DNA of 64,000 nt from an uncultured Eubacterium sp. (GCA_934338065.1 CAKRGX010000003.1:1-64000), one strand, 5' to 3'; shown: positions 52,067 through 63,082, counted from the stretch's first letter. Notes: generated by a model from the letters alone, not told the origin. Numbers and translations: made by a program.

Positions 52067-52068
52067 GG

Positions 52069-52521
52069 TTACGCCTCCTTCTCCTTCTGCAGGATGTCGT
52101 AGATCTTATATTTCACCTGATAATCCTTGTTTTCCACCGCAATCTGCGCACCATTCCTTGTATCAGCATTGATAATGACCGGTGCCTTTAAATTCACTGA
52201 CATGTCCTCAATGTTTTCCGGAACTGTTACGGTCAAAAGAATCACCAGATTCTCCTCTGTCAGATCTCCCAGACCAGTGAGAAGTTCGTCTTCCACGATC
52301 GGATTGTAATCCTCTTTGATCAGCCACGGCTTTATGACCGGAATTGCCAATGCCGGCTCCTCCAGACTCTGAAACCAGGAAATGTTTGTCTGTTCTTTTT
52401 CGCAATCATAAAGGATCGTAAATTTTTTATATTGTTCCAGCCCGATCAGTCCACGTTCCAATGTAATGATCTTCTCTTCCGGAAGCTCAACTTCGCCAAA
52501 AAACTTCGTCTTAACTAACAT
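52069..52521 (-). CDS. fliW: Flagellar assembly factor FliW
   Basis: FliW (150 residues here) binds both flagellin and CsrA and thereby couples flagellin translation to export. Family landmarks are FFGEVELPEEKIITLERGLIGLE, SLEEPALAIPVIKPWL and a C-terminal LKAPVIINADTRNGAQI. The ATG at 52521 is chosen because GGAGG lies 5 bases before it; two earlier in-frame starts lack a site. It is translationally adjacent to csrA, the usual gene pair. Confidence 0.96.
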   Translation of the reverse strand: MLVKTKFFGEVELPEEKIITLERGLIGLEQYKKFTILYDCEKEQTNISWFQSLEEPALAIPVIKPWLIKEDYNPIVEDELLTGLGDLTEENLVILLTVTVPENIEDMSVNLKAPVIINADTRNGAQIAVENKDYQVKYKIYDILQKEKEA

Positions 52522-52566
52522 AATTTCCTCCATTCCGGAGCGCATCTTCTTACACTCCCATTACTC

Positions 52567-54054
52567 TTAGATAAAGTTAAGAAGCGACTGTCCTAATATC
52601 TTATTCGTCGCATTCAATGTCGCCTGATATAACAAATCTGCCTCTGAAAAATTAATATAGGCTTCTCCCAGGTCTGCGTTCTCATTATCCGATTTTGCTT
52701 CATTCGTATCATTTTTCTGCTGTTCCAGTTTCGTCTTGGTCAGAGAAATACGTTTATAACGGGAACCATGATCTGCTAATGCAACATTTAACTTATCCAT
52801 TGCTCCCTGACACGTTGTAATCGCAGAGCCAAGAGAATTTTTCAAAACTGTTTTCTGCAGTGATATCTCTGTTGTGATCTGATTCTTCAATTCTTCCAGA
52901 TTTGCCAGCTTATCTGAATCATTCGGATCACAATCCTGAATATATTTTTTTACTGTTTTTAGTTTGTTCTCCATGACGTCCAGATCATTACACAGATTTT
53001 CTATATCATTGATGGTTCGTCCGACCGCTAACCCAATCGAATCAACGCCTTCGGTATTAACCGTCAATATCTGGCTGAAGTTGATCTGGTACTGGATATC
53101 CTGATTCCCCGCTGAATTATAATTAGAAGTCTCTCCCGTAGCATTATTAACCGATGTACAAGTAAAATAATGTTCCGGTTTTACATCATTTTTTTCAAAG
53201 TCTGTCTTCTTGTACTGCACGTTAAGATCTTTTCCTGCACGTACACTATTGTAAACATTGTCTCCAAATACCAGCTCACCTGTTTCCGGAACAAAATACA
53301 CCTCATTGGCTCCGGGATGAAGATGTTCATTATATACAGTATCTGCGGATATGCTTTTCGTAACCGCTGTAACAGTCTGCGATATACCATTTGCATCGGT
53401 ATAACTCACTGTCACATTCTGAGCTATATCACAATTTTTATAAGAAACCAATACCCGATGTGTTGTATCAAATTGTGAGGCCTGTTTTGCATAATCTGCC
53501 GCTGTGCTGGACGCATCATACTCGGCCTGCCCATACACATATTGGTATTTATTGATCGTATTGATATCAATTGACTCATTGATTGTGTAAGTAGTGTCCG
53601 TCTGCGGCTCTTTAAAAAGCATTGGCTCATCGGTACGGAAACCGGTAAACAGATACCTCCCGGCATAGTCTGCATTCGCATTCTGTTCATAAATATACCC
53701 CGCATACTGCTTCAACTGTGTCACGATATCTTTACGGTTTTTTTCATTATACGTTCCGTTTGCTGCCTGCGTGCAGTAATCCGACATATCCTTCAACCGC
53801 TGGTTAACCTCTTTTAAGCACGTCTCTGTCGCATCCATCCACGAAGTAGCATCTTTAATATTGACCAGATACTGATCAACTTCTACCAGTGTCGTACGAT
53901 ATTTCAAGGCACGGACAGCTATCGTCGGATCATCCGATGGTCTCTGTATTTTTTTCTGTGTATTATACTGACTTAAATATTTATTATACGCCGTCTTGTT
54001 TTTCTGCATATTTAATAATGAATTATTTCTCATCATCGTGTTGGTCACCCGCAT
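52567..54054 (-). CDS. flgL: Flagellar hook-associated protein FlgL
   Basis: FlgL (HAP3) joins hook to filament together with FlgK. The N terminus (RVTNTMMRNNSLLNMQKNK, with QRPSDDPTIAVRALKYR) and C terminus (LGEAYINFSEADLLYQATL, KILGQSLLNFI) are the conserved axial-protein helices. At 495 residues it is longer than the 300 typical of Bacillus and enterics because of a central domain at about 150-340. The ATG at 54054 has GGGAGG 8 bases upstream, while the GTG at 54063 lies too close to that site. Confidence 0.93.
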   Translation of the reverse strand: MRVTNTMMRNNSLLNMQKNKTAYNKYLSQYNTQKKIQRPSDDPTIAVRALKYRTTLVEVDQYLVNIKDATSWMDATETCLKEVNQRLKDMSDYCTQAANGTYNEKNRKDIVTQLKQYAGYIYEQNANADYAGRYLFTGFRTDEPMLFKEPQTDTTYTINESIDINTINKYQYVYGQAEYDASSTAADYAKQASQFDTTHRVLVSYKNCDIAQNVTVSYTDANGISQTVTAVTKSISADTVYNEHLHPGANEVYFVPETGELVFGDNVYNSVRAGKDLNVQYKKTDFEKNDVKPEHYFTCTSVNNATGETSNYNSAGNQDIQYQINFSQILTVNTEGVDSIGLAVGRTINDIENLCNDLDVMENKLKTVKKYIQDCDPNDSDKLANLEELKNQITTEISLQKTVLKNSLGSAITTCQGAMDKLNVALADHGSRYKRISLTKTKLEQQKNDTNEAKSDNENADLGEAYINFSEADLLYQATLNATNKILGQSLLNFI

Positions 54055-54092
54055 ACTGCGCACCTCCCATTTTTATATCTTATTTATCGACA

Positions 54093-55973
54093 CTATACAG
54101 CCGTTCCGTTAATCAATTTATCAAGCACCTCATTCAGAACAGAGAGAACCTTATACTGATTCAGCAGCATATTCTGGAACAGAATCATATTAGCCCCTTC
54201 CTCATCTTCATCAACCCCCGAGACCGACTTTCGGTTGGTGTCAATTGCATACAAAAGATTACTCTGGCTTTTTTCCATCGTATCTGCTTTCTTAGCATCT
54301 ACAGCAAGTAATGCCGTTAATGACTGCAGGTATGAGTCCGGCGCACCATGAACAAACATTTTGGAAGCATCTTTTAACTCCGTTAGGCGCTGCAGATTAT
54401 CGCCATTATCATTTCCTACATTGTCTGCCTCATTTTTCTTCAGCTTACATGCCAGCTTGCCCGGATCATCTTTCATTTCCTTTGTGATATTCAGATTCAA
54501 CGCCGTCATGTAATAATATGAGCCGGTATAAGTACCATCCGCATTTTTCACCGGTTCTGAGGTAAATGTCTTATCTTTACCATCTTCCGATTCCTGGAAC
54601 TTATAATTCTCCCCGGTTGTCTCTACCGTTGCGTTAAAGAAGTCAATTCCCTGTTCATCATCAAGATCGTACCCTTCTTTATGCACCCGGTTAAACTCCT
54701 GTGCAAACGTCCTTACGAATTCATTTAACTGTGCCATATAGAACGGAATTCCTCTTCCGTCGACGCTGGTTCCCACATCTGCTGAATAACCATTTTGCAC
54801 CGCTATATTCAACGCCGTTGCCTGGGATGCCGGCATCGTGTCCTCCATCGTAAATTCATAGGTAAATTCACCGGCATCATCGACTTTGACTTCAAAATTT
54901 TTATAAGTATAAGTCCGGTTATTGATCGTAATCTCACCATCATGGGAAGGAATATTCAGTGTTCTGACATCATTGCAATTCGTTTTCTGTACAGTTAAAA
55001 CAAGATTTCCTTCCGTATTATTTTCAAGATTTGTAACTGTTCCATTAAGATTTGTTGAATTATTACCATCCCGCATTTCAAACAATGACTGAAGCTGTCC
55101 CCCTAACACTTTACTGTGTACATTAAACGAACTTCCGTCCTGCCATCCCACATCATACAGACCACTGATATCGTTCATTGAACTATAGGTCCCTTTTTGC
55201 GTTACAACAAGTGGATTTACTGTATACGTGTCAACAAGCGTTCCACCATTTACGAACACATAATACTGATTTTCCCCTACACCATTGCTCGCCGGTATTT
55301 CATTAACCTTAACATCACAGTACTGTGAAAGCTCATCAACAAGCAGCGAGCGCTGGTCACGCAGATCATTCGCTATTGACCCATATGCCTCGACAGTGTC
55401 AATCTGTTTATTTAACGATACAATCCTTTCTGCATAAGCATTGATCTGTTCTACCGATGTTTTAATCTGTGCATTAGCTTCTTCCTGCAGTTTCTGCAAG
55501 TTAACTGCCACGTTATTTACATATCCGGTAAAGGTCTCAGCCAAAGTCACAACCTGTCTGCGTATCGTACTGTTAGCCGGATTTCCTTTCAAATTACTAA
55601 GAGCCGAAAAAAAGTCGTCAAAAGTATCTGTCAGACGAGATTTATCGTCTCCAACGACATTGCCGCAGATATGATCCTGCAGCGCTTTCAGATAATATGA
55701 GTCTGTTTTATAATAATTCAAAAGTGACTGCGTCTTTTGATATTTCGTGTCATAATATTCATTGCGGTCCCGGGTAATGCTATCCACCGTTACACCATAT
55801 CCCTGAACAGTAATGGACGTTTTATTTCCTACCAGGGATGACATATTTGTAGTCTGACGCGAATACCCCTTTGTCTCAATATTGGCAACATTATGCGCCG
55901 TTGTTTGTAATGCCGCATTATAAGTCATCATTCCTGATTTTGCAATCTCTAATGATCCAAATGTTGATGCCAT
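54093..55973 (-). CDS. flgK: Flagellar hook-associated protein FlgK (paralogue 2)
   Basis: This 626-residue HAP1 shows the axial N-terminal motif (SGMMTYNAALQTTAHNVANIETKGYSRQT in shortened form: TTAHNVANIETKGYSRQT) and a conserved C terminus (LFQNMLLNQYKVLSVLNEVLD). It is the second of two adjacent flgK genes, 25 bases downstream of the first, with only the ends clearly alike. HAP1 forms the first ring between hook and filament. Two copies raise the question of which one fills the ring; the other may serve as an alternative junction protein. Confidence 0.9.
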   Translation of the reverse strand: MASTFGSLEIAKSGMMTYNAALQTTAHNVANIETKGYSRQTTNMSSLVGNKTSITVQGYGVTVDSITRDRNEYYDTKYQKTQSLLNYYKTDSYYLKALQDHICGNVVGDDKSRLTDTFDDFFSALSNLKGNPANSTIRRQVVTLAETFTGYVNNVAVNLQKLQEEANAQIKTSVEQINAYAERIVSLNKQIDTVEAYGSIANDLRDQRSLLVDELSQYCDVKVNEIPASNGVGENQYYVFVNGGTLVDTYTVNPLVVTQKGTYSSMNDISGLYDVGWQDGSSFNVHSKVLGGQLQSLFEMRDGNNSTNLNGTVTNLENNTEGNLVLTVQKTNCNDVRTLNIPSHDGEITINNRTYTYKNFEVKVDDAGEFTYEFTMEDTMPASQATALNIAVQNGYSADVGTSVDGRGIPFYMAQLNEFVRTFAQEFNRVHKEGYDLDDEQGIDFFNATVETTGENYKFQESEDGKDKTFTSEPVKNADGTYTGSYYYMTALNLNITKEMKDDPGKLACKLKKNEADNVGNDNGDNLQRLTELKDASKMFVHGAPDSYLQSLTALLAVDAKKADTMEKSQSNLLYAIDTNRKSVSGVDEDEEGANMILFQNMLLNQYKVLSVLNEVLDKLINGTAV

Positions 55974-55998
55974 ATGTTTCCTCCATTCTGATCTGTTA

Positions 55999-57780
55999 TC
56001 AGCTTCCTAACCGTTCGATCAAATATTCTAACATCTGCGATACCGTCGTAATATAGCGGGAAGAAGCATCGTAGCAACGTTGATACTTGATCAGGTTCGA
56101 TAGCTCTTCCTCCGAAGAAACGCCCATAACATCCTGGCGTTCATTATCTAATGTCGTAACAGCCATATTCTGGTTTTCTATAATTCCATTCCATACGCTT
56201 CCCTGCGTACTGAGTTCGGTAATGATTCCCGTATAAAAATTCTTCGCTGTGTAGGTTGTCATAGAATTAGGATTCAATGTACCAATGTCATTGTCAAATG
56301 CTAACGCCATCGCTCCCCATTCGTTATACGCATACCCCTTTTTATTACCGGTAGCCTCATTGTATTTTGTCGGCAGTGTCGAAGAGTCTTTTGCCACTAC
56401 CGGATTAACCATAATCTGGTTTATCGTATACATTGAAGACGGATTATCCGGTTGTTCGTCATTATAACGATAAACGGTTTTCGTAGTCGTTGTGCCGTCA
56501 GGATTAACAAGTGTAACATCTTCTTTCGTATAACGTTCCATCCCTCGCCTGGAAAATAGTTCAACACCTACGCTTTTATTAACATCATCACCAACCAGCG
56601 CTTTTTCATCATCTAATACTTTTATTGTGCTGATTGAGCCATCTTCATTTTGTATCTCAACCTCTTTATTTGGGCAAAGAGCATCATTTACTGCCGTCAC
56701 GATTCCATGGATCAATGTATCGATCTGGCTCTGTACAGACATAACGATCGATGACCCGATCGTTTTATTATATACTTCTACATCATCCTTATACTGAGAC
56801 ATCGCTCTGTTATAAGAATCGTCATCTGCAAAATCTTCTCTCTCAGGCTTCTGCGGTATGTCCAGATACGTCGCTGCATGATTGCCTCTTGCAACCATAA
56901 GACCACGAAGCCCGCCAACATCTGTATTATTACTGCTGCTATATTCCAAGCTGTCTGTAAGGAAGAAATCTTCTCCTGTTGCCCAGATCGGTTTCAGCAG
57001 TTTGGATGTCTTACTTTCATATTCTGTGGTAAGAAAATACTGGTTGACGGCATCTAACAGAAAAGTCCCTTCCGAGTAGATCATCACCGTTCCATCACTT
57101 TGCTCGCTTGTTTCAAAGCGGATATATTTTCCTAACTCGTCTAACAGGTCATTTCTTTTATCCCGGTAATCATTGGCAGACTCTCCCGTTGCCTCGTATT
57201 TTTGAATCTGCATATTCAGCTCACGAACCTGCGATACAATATCATTGATTGAATCAACCTGTTTTTTTACTTCCGTATTTAAGCTTGTCTGATAGGTGGA
57301 AAGTTGATCCTGTAACACTTTTGCTCGTTCAGCAAACTGCGTTGCCACCATAACAAGCTGGTCTTTCTTTACAATATCACTTGGATCTGCTGCTATCTCG
57401 TTAAGTGCTCCCCATAGATCCGTAATACTCGTCTGAAACTGACTTCCATGAAGTTCACCCAGCATGTCTTCGATTTCCATCGTTGCCTTACTGTTCGCTT
57501 CATAAAATTGCTGACGTCCTACCTGAAGCCGGTACTGTGAATCCAGAAAAGTATTTCTAACCTGTCTGGTCAGTGAGATCGTCGTTCCGGTACCAATCTG
57601 CAGTTTATTATCATGTGCACCGTAAGAAGTCTGGTAAAAGGAATCCGTCACCAACACCTGCTGCCGCGTGTACCCTTTTGTCTGGGCATTTGCCAGATTA
57701 TGTGCCGTCACATTAAGTGATGTTTGTGCCGAATGCAGCCCGGATACCCCCGCATTAAAACTAGTCATTAAATTTGACAT
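55999..57780 (-). CDS. flgK: Flagellar hook-associated protein FlgK (paralogue 1)
   Basis: This 593-residue HAP1 has N-terminal SGLHSAQTSLNVTAHNLANA followed by QTKGYTRQQVLV, a long coiled section, and the C-terminal SNLIKYQRCYDASSRYITTV followed by SQMLEYLIERLGS, the usual FlgK ending. The C terminus of this copy fits the FlgK family best. The start at 57780 has GGGGAG 8 bases upstream and is preferred over a GTG two codons earlier. It follows flgN, its expected chaperone, in the standard flgM-flgN-flgK order. Confidence 0.93.
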   Translation of the reverse strand: MSNLMTSFNAGVSGLHSAQTSLNVTAHNLANAQTKGYTRQQVLVTDSFYQTSYGAHDNKLQIGTGTTISLTRQVRNTFLDSQYRLQVGRQQFYEANSKATMEIEDMLGELHGSQFQTSITDLWGALNEIAADPSDIVKKDQLVMVATQFAERAKVLQDQLSTYQTSLNTEVKKQVDSINDIVSQVRELNMQIQKYEATGESANDYRDKRNDLLDELGKYIRFETSEQSDGTVMIYSEGTFLLDAVNQYFLTTEYESKTSKLLKPIWATGEDFFLTDSLEYSSSNNTDVGGLRGLMVARGNHAATYLDIPQKPEREDFADDDSYNRAMSQYKDDVEVYNKTIGSSIVMSVQSQIDTLIHGIVTAVNDALCPNKEVEIQNEDGSISTIKVLDDEKALVGDDVNKSVGVELFSRRGMERYTKEDVTLVNPDGTTTTKTVYRYNDEQPDNPSSMYTINQIMVNPVVAKDSSTLPTKYNEATGNKKGYAYNEWGAMALAFDNDIGTLNPNSMTTYTAKNFYTGIITELSTQGSVWNGIIENQNMAVTTLDNERQDVMGVSSEEELSNLIKYQRCYDASSRYITTVSQMLEYLIERLGS

Positions 57781-57871
57781 TGTCACATCTCCCCTTACTT
57801 ATCTTCTCCATAAAAAATACACGCTGTCATTCAAAACCAAGCCAGGCGCCATAACCACATTTATGCGCCTG

Positions 57872-58387
57872 TTATTGCTTTGCATCAAACATTCCATGCT
57901 GTGGTGCCATCCCTGCCACCTCCGAAGCATTACTGGAATAATTGCTGCTGCCCGAAGACATCCGTGTACTTCTGATTACATTCATATTATATTCTACCAT
58001 ATCCATCGCTTCTTTTAGAAGTTCTTTATTCTGATTATTCACATGCTGTAACTGCGATATCGTTTTTCGCAGACGGTCATGTACGTTTTGCAATTTTTTC
58101 TGATCTTCCGGCTGATTTTTCAAGACCTCAATAATCTGTTCTAACGTTATAGTCTTCGGATCTTTGCCAAGAACGGTAGCAATATCACTTGCTACCTGTT
58201 CCCGCTTGCTTTCCAGAGCCGACGTCCGGTCTACCAGCTCATGTTCCCGGACAGCTATGTCCTGAAGAGCATCCAGATCATTTTTAATGATCGCCCGTGT
58301 CTTCTCCTCTTCAACAGGAATCAACTGTCCATAAAGAGCCTCTTCAGCGTTTAATGTGTCGATCAGTTCTTCCATCAAACTAGCCAA
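57872..58387 (-). CDS. flgN: Flagellar export chaperone FlgN
   Basis: This 171-residue helical protein (LMEELIDTLNAEEALYGQLI, TRAIIKNDLDALQDIAVREH) has a Ser/Asn/Met-rich tail. FlgN holds FlgK and FlgL in export-ready form. It lies between flgM and flgK, 22 bases after flgM, its normal position. The N-terminal helix pair matches the FlgN family; the tail is not conserved. Confidence 0.9.
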   Translation of the reverse strand: MASLMEELIDTLNAEEALYGQLIPVEEEKTRAIIKNDLDALQDIAVREHELVDRTSALESKREQVASDIATVLGKDPKTITLEQIIEVLKNQPEDQKKLQNVHDRLRKTISQLQHVNNQNKELLKEAMDMVEYNMNVIRSTRMSSGSSNYSSNASEVAGMAPQHGMFDAKQ

Positions 58388-58409
58388 CCAAACACCCTCC
58401 TAATACAAA

Positions 58410-58679
58410 CTAAGCCAGCAGTGCATCTGCCATCTTATCTGCAACATCTTCTATCGATACTTTGTATGTGCCAGCCGCCATCTGCGCCTGTATCTCCTTT
58501 ACACGATCAGCACGAACGTCGGATCCGTTTGCTGTCGCCTGCTTGGCAATCTGATATGCATTGCCCACGCTGGAAATTTCTAAAGAATCTCTGCTGTTTG
58601 CCTTGTTTGCCTTCGGAGCGTTCTGTGTTTTATTGGAATTATAAAGCTGGCTTACCTGCCTATACGCATCAATTCTCAT
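58410..58679 (-). CDS. flgM: Anti-sigma factor FlgM
   Basis: This 89-residue protein has a disordered N-terminal half and the C-terminal FlgM helices (RVKEIQAQMAAGTYKVSIEDVADKMADALLA, in shortened form VKEIQAQMAAGTYKVSIED). FlgM binds sigma-D until the hook is finished and FlgM is exported. The ATG at 58679 has GGAGG 9 bases upstream. It is the first gene of the flgM-to-flgL run and is itself preceded by a sigma-D promoter, the usual feedback arrangement. Its level therefore should also set expression of the glycan operon. Confidence 0.93.
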   Translation of the reverse strand: MRIDAYRQVSQLYNSNKTQNAPKANKANSRDSLEISSVGNAYQIAKQATANGSDVRADRVKEIQAQMAAGTYKVSIEDVADKMADALLA

Positions 58680-58736
58680 AATACAACGCCTCCATTCTTG
58701 CAGCTTTGAAACATTCACTCATGTTTCTTACTATAT

Positions 58737-58763
58737 GTATCGGACGTTATCACCAAAACCTTA
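58737..58763 (-). promoter_or_regulatory. Sigma-D promoter of flgM
   Basis: On the minus strand TAAG (58760-58763), 15 bases and TCCGATAC (58737-58744). It starts about 10 bases past the stop codon of the parC-like gene. Confidence 0.8.
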
Positions 58764-58772
58764 ACCTCTTTT

Positions 58773-61052
58773 TTATAAAGGGAGTGTGTTTTGCCGGAGA
58801 TTGGCTTTCTGCCCTTTGGCTGCCCTTTTTCTATTTCGCACACGACGCGCATTCAGCACCTTGCCATTGTATTCAAAGGTTTCAGCTGCCGGATGCACTA
58901 ACGTCGAAAACGCAAGCGAATCACCTTTTTCCAGCGTGATTGCCTTTACTCCGCGGCTTGTCTTTTTTAACTCGCTTACTTCTGCCACAGGAAAGCCTAA
59001 AGATAATCCCTGCTCTGTGATCAGAATAACCTTCTTCGTCCCTGTCAATACATCTCCTGCCGTGAGCAGCGATACGCCTACTACACGATCTTCTGCATCC
59101 AGTTTCGTTGCCGCTATCATCTGGCGCCCTGTCTCATATTCTACACCGGATACAAGCTTGATATAACCGCTTTTTGTCGTAAACATCAGCACGGATTCAA
59201 ACAAATCTTCAAAGCTGACATACAATAAACCTTCTTCCTCGTTCTGCATTTTTGAAAGCGAATGTACTAAGGTTCCCTTATCTTTCATTTTACATCGTGG
59301 TATCTTATCCACCTTGATCTGATGCATGTTTCCTTTATCCGTAAAAATACAAAGCTTATCCGTATTTTTTATCTTAATTATATGGGAAAACTCTTTTTTG
59401 GTTTCTTCTGCCGCCCTTCCGAAAGCAGCCACATCAATTGCTTTTGTATACCCAAAACGGTCGATACAGATATAAATATCTTCTACAACAACTTTCTCAA
59501 CATATGCCTTAGCTACCGCATCCATAAGCTCTGTACGTCTTGGAGCCGTAAACTGTTTTTTAAATTGACGAAGTCTTCCTTTTATCACTTTATACAATTC
59601 ATTTACATCGGATAATACCTTTTCATATTCTGCTATATTTTTCAACAAAGTATCGTTTTCTTCATGAAGCTTTAGTATTTCCAAGCCAATCAGCTTGCTT
59701 AACTGCATTGCCAGTATCGCATCCGCCTGATTTTCTGTGAAATTTAATGCAGCCGCCTCTTTTTCCGAACCCTTGTTTTTAAATTTAATTCCCTCTGTCA
59801 CTCCTTCAGTCAGACATGTCTTCGCCTGTTTCACGGATGTGGACCCCCGCAGAATTTCGATAATGAGATCAATCACATCGGTTGCCTTCATAAGACCTTC
59901 TACAATCTCCAGTCGTTTTTTTGCTTTTTTTAGCAAAAAACGGTATTCCTTTGTATACAGATCTTCCTGAAAAAGGACAAATTCTTCTATCAACGACTTA
60001 AGGTTAAACACCTTCGGTTGTCCATTTCCTGTTTCACTTGGCTTGATTGCCAGGAGATTCACACCATAAGTATCTTCCATCTGTGTCTTCTTATAAAGAC
60101 CATTGAGCAGATTTTCTACATCCCGCCCCTTCTTTACTTCGACAACAATACGGATACCTTCCTTTGAAGATTCATCACGGACATCATATATCTCATCAAA
60201 CACCTTATCCTTTGCCAAAGCTGCCAGATTTTCAACAAGTTTCATTTTATTACCGGAAATAGTATAAGGAATTTCAGTTATAACAATATTAGTCCGTCCT
60301 GCGTCCCCTTTTTCTATCATTGTTTTGGCGCGAAGACGTATCCTGCCCTCTCCCTTTTCATATATTTCCTGCATATCAGAAGCATTGATGATAATTCCCC
60401 CGGTAGGGAAATCAGGAGCAGGAATATAATCCATCAATTTATCAATCGATATTCCCGGACGATCCATATAAGCAATAACTGCATTGATTACTTCAATTGG
60501 ATTATGTGGCGGAATATTGGTTGCCATGCCTACTGCAATCCCTGTAGTCCCGTTAATCAGCAAATTAGGCAAGGTTGCCGGAAGCACGACCGGCTCCTGC
60601 TCACTGTCATCAAAGTTTGGCATAAAATCAACCAGACCTTTGTCCAGATTATCAAGCAGTGTCATAGCTGCCGGCGACAAACGCGCTTCTGTGTATCGCA
60701 TGGCTGCCGCCCCATCTCCATCGATTGACCCAAAGTTACCATGCCCGTCGACTAATGGCGCATTGAGTGAGTAGTCTTCTGTCATATGTACCAGAGCGTC
60801 ATAAATAGAACTATCCCCATGTGGATGATATTTACCCATCGTATCACCAACAATACGAGCACTCTTACGGTGCGGCTTGTCCGGTGATAACCCTAACTCC
60901 TTCATAGAGTACAAAATGCGGCGTTGTACCGGTTTCAATCCGTCTCTGACATCCGGCAAGGCGCGTGCTACGATAACACTCATAGCATAATCCCTATAAG
61001 ATGTCTTCATTTCCTCGGAAAAGTCCAATTGAATAATATTTTCCTGACTCAT
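58773..61052 (-). CDS. parC: Type IIA topoisomerase subunit A, ParC-like
   Basis: This 759-residue protein has the DNA-cleavage domain of the GyrA/ParC family: [36 protein letters not shown] (quinolone region with wild-type Ser and Asp), and the active Tyr in [13 protein letters not shown]. The C-terminal beta-pinwheel is short and lacks the GyrA-box QRRGGKG, with only TSRGVKAI in its place. Together with the adjacent subunit B gene outside a dnaA-recF context, this favours topoisomerase IV (decatenation) over gyrase. The start at 61052 has GGAGG 7 bases upstream. It follows the B-subunit gene by 17 bases. Confidence 0.78.
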   Translation of the reverse strand: MSQENIIQLDFSEEMKTSYRDYAMSVIVARALPDVRDGLKPVQRRILYSMKELGLSPDKPHRKSARIVGDTMGKYHPHGDSSIYDALVHMTEDYSLNAPLVDGHGNFGSIDGDGAAAMRYTEARLSPAAMTLLDNLDKGLVDFMPNFDDSEQEPVVLPATLPNLLINGTTGIAVGMATNIPPHNPIEVINAVIAYMDRPGISIDKLMDYIPAPDFPTGGIIINASDMQEIYEKGEGRIRLRAKTMIEKGDAGRTNIVITEIPYTISGNKMKLVENLAALAKDKVFDEIYDVRDESSKEGIRIVVEVKKGRDVENLLNGLYKKTQMEDTYGVNLLAIKPSETGNGQPKVFNLKSLIEEFVLFQEDLYTKEYRFLLKKAKKRLEIVEGLMKATDVIDLIIEILRGSTSVKQAKTCLTEGVTEGIKFKNKGSEKEAAALNFTENQADAILAMQLSKLIGLEILKLHEENDTLLKNIAEYEKVLSDVNELYKVIKGRLRQFKKQFTAPRRTELMDAVAKAYVEKVVVEDIYICIDRFGYTKAIDVAAFGRAAEETKKEFSHIIKIKNTDKLCIFTDKGNMHQIKVDKIPRCKMKDKGTLVHSLSKMQNEEEGLLYVSFEDLFESVLMFTTKSGYIKLVSGVEYETGRQMIAATKLDAEDRVVGVSLLTAGDVLTGTKKVILITEQGLSLGFPVAEVSELKKTSRGVKAITLEKGDSLAFSTLVHPAAETFEYNGKVLNARRVRNRKRAAKGQKANLRQNTLPL

Positions 61053-61069
61053 AGCAATACCTCCTCCCC

Positions 61070-62998
61070 TCAAAAATCCAAATTAGCGTACTTCGCTTCA
61101 TCCATAATAAACTGTCTGCGTGGTGGTACATTACTTCCCATCAGAATATCCGTAACTTCATCTGCTTCTACTGTATCGCTGATTGACACCTGTGCCAGAA
61201 CACGGGTGTCCGGATCCAAAGTTGTCTCCCAGAGCTGTGTATCATCCATCTCACCAAGACCTTTATAACGTTGTAATTCTACGATTTTCTTTCCTTTTTT
61301 TCTGAACTTTTCCAATTCAAAATCATTAAATAAATATTCCGATACCTTTTGTTTTTTTCTTCCTTTGGTTTCCTCATAAGATACCCGGTACAGTGGTGGC
61401 AGACCGCGGTATACTTTTCCCTGATAAATCAGTTCCGGCATGAACCGATAGAAAAATGTCAATAACAGCGTACTGATATGTGCCCCATCAACATCGGCAT
61501 CCGTCAAAATAATGATCTTATCATATCTGAGTTTCTTTATATCAAAATTTTCTCCAACTCCACAGCCAAAGGCTGCGATCATTGTCTTAATTTCATTGTT
61601 TACCAATATTTTTTCGAGCGGTGCTTTCTCAACATTCAATATCTTTCCTCTTAGTGGAAGGACAGCCTGCGTCCGGCGGTTTCTCGCTGTTTTTACCGTT
61701 CCACCGGCAGAGTCACCCTCTACGATATAGATTTCACATTCTTGTGATTTTTTGGAAGAACAAGCGGCAAGTTTGCTCTTCGTATCCACATCAAGTAGCT
61801 GCTTCATAACCGTTTTCCGCGCTTTATCACTTGCCGTACGCGCTTTAAATGATTTATGTACATTTTCAAGAATTCTCTTCAGCACTTCAACATTTTTATC
61901 AAAATAACGCTGTGCTTCAAGGCTGAAAACTTCATCAACAGCATTTTTGGCATCTGTATTTCCTAATTTATTCTTTGTCTGGCTTTCAAACTGGGGATCC
62001 GGATGTTTGATCGATACGATTGCCACCAAACCATTTCGAATATCTTTACCATCAAAATTATCCTCATTGTTTTTGAGAAAATTTAATTCTCTTGCATACT
62101 GATTCATAATTCTTGTAAGTGCCATCTTAAAACCTGTTACCAGTGTACCGCCATCGGCAACATTGATACGGTTGCAGTAAGCATTGATCTGTTCACTGTA
62201 ATTCTGTGTGTATTGAAATGCGACTTCAACTTCAATATCTCCGCTTTTCCCTTCTATATAGATAACATCATCGTGAAGTGTTGCAGCATCACGATTGATA
62301 TATTTCACATAACTCTGAATACCATACTCTTCCAGATAAGTCTGTTCTTCTCCCGTATGCTCATCACGAAAAACAATTTTAAGATTTTTATTCAGATAAG
62401 CAATTTCCTTTAATTTCTTGCGAATTGTCTCTGGTTTAAATTCTACCGTTTCAAAAATAGTATCATCCGGATAGAATGTGACCTTTGTTCCGGTATTGTT
62501 TTTCATACAGCTTCCTACCACAGGAAGTAAGCCGTTTTCCAATTTTGTTATTGGCTTACCGCCATCCACATATTCATCCTGATAAACCTTACCATCTCTT
62601 CGTATCTCAACTTTCATTTTTTTAGAAAGTGCATTTACAACCGATGCACCTACACCATGCAGACCGCCGGATACTTTATATACATCACTATTGAATTTAC
62701 CACCTGCATGCAGCACGGTATAAACTACACGGGCAGTCGGAATTTTCTTCGTCGGATGAATGTCCACCGGCACACCACGACCATTATCTTCTACTTCAAC
62801 GCCCCCATCCTTTAACAAGGTAAGATGGAGTTCATTACAAAAGCCCGCAAGATGCTCATCTATACCATTATCAAGGATTTCCCAGATCATGTGATGCAGC
62901 CCCCTTGTCCCAGTGCTTCCAATATACATACCAGGGCGCTTCCGCACAGCTTCTAATCCCTCTAATATAACAATGTCACTTCCACTGTAATCGCTCAT
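61070..62998 (-). CDS. parE: Type IIA topoisomerase subunit B, ParE-like
   Basis: This 642-residue GHKL ATPase has [45 protein letters not shown], and the TOPRIM motifs [19 protein letters not shown] and DADVDGAHI. The length is right for GyrB/ParE of the short form. Pairing with the ParC-like gene gives the call; a second gyrase is the alternative. The ATG at 62998 has GGAGG 5 bases upstream, and an in-frame ATG 84 bases earlier overlaps the promoter. A sigma-A promoter lies about 60 bases upstream. Confidence 0.78.
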   Translation of the reverse strand: MSDYSGSDIVILEGLEAVRKRPGMYIGSTGTRGLHHMIWEILDNGIDEHLAGFCNELHLTLLKDGGVEVEDNGRGVPVDIHPTKKIPTARVVYTVLHAGGKFNSDVYKVSGGLHGVGASVVNALSKKMKVEIRRDGKVYQDEYVDGGKPITKLENGLLPVVGSCMKNNTGTKVTFYPDDTIFETVEFKPETIRKKLKEIAYLNKNLKIVFRDEHTGEEQTYLEEYGIQSYVKYINRDAATLHDDVIYIEGKSGDIEVEVAFQYTQNYSEQINAYCNRINVADGGTLVTGFKMALTRIMNQYARELNFLKNNEDNFDGKDIRNGLVAIVSIKHPDPQFESQTKNKLGNTDAKNAVDEVFSLEAQRYFDKNVEVLKRILENVHKSFKARTASDKARKTVMKQLLDVDTKSKLAACSSKKSQECEIYIVEGDSAGGTVKTARNRRTQAVLPLRGKILNVEKAPLEKILVNNEIKTMIAAFGCGVGENFDIKKLRYDKIIILTDADVDGAHISTLLLTFFYRFMPELIYQGKVYRGLPPLYRVSYEETKGRKKQKVSEYLFNDFELEKFRKKGKKIVELQRYKGLGEMDDTQLWETTLDPDTRVLAQVSISDTVEADEVTDILMGSNVPPRRQFIMDEAKYANLDF

Positions 62999-63053
62999 AT
63001 AGTCCTCCGCTTTCTTAATTAAATAGTCGTGTATATACAAAAATGCATTATTT

Positions 63054-63082
63054 AGTATAAAACAAATGTTTGTTTTTCGCAA
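63054..63082 (-). promoter_or_regulatory. Promoter of the parE-parC unit, with a palindrome in the spacer
   Basis: On the minus strand TTGCGA (63077-63082), 17 bases and TATACT (63054-63059). The spacer contains the perfect palindrome AAACA-TT-TGTTT, which resembles a degenerate SOS box but lacks the flanking G and C. Confidence 0.6.

Noticed and set aside
58773..62998. Primary gyrase genes gyrB-gyrA.
   Set aside because: The A subunit lacks the QRRGGKG GyrA-box and the genes are not near dnaA or recF; the ParE/ParC call is preferred, with moderate confidence.
63060..63076. An SOS (LexA) box in the parE promoter (AAACATTTGTTT).
   Set aside because: The outer G and C of the Firmicutes SOS box are absent and type IIA topoisomerase genes are not typical LexA targets; noted only as a palindrome.
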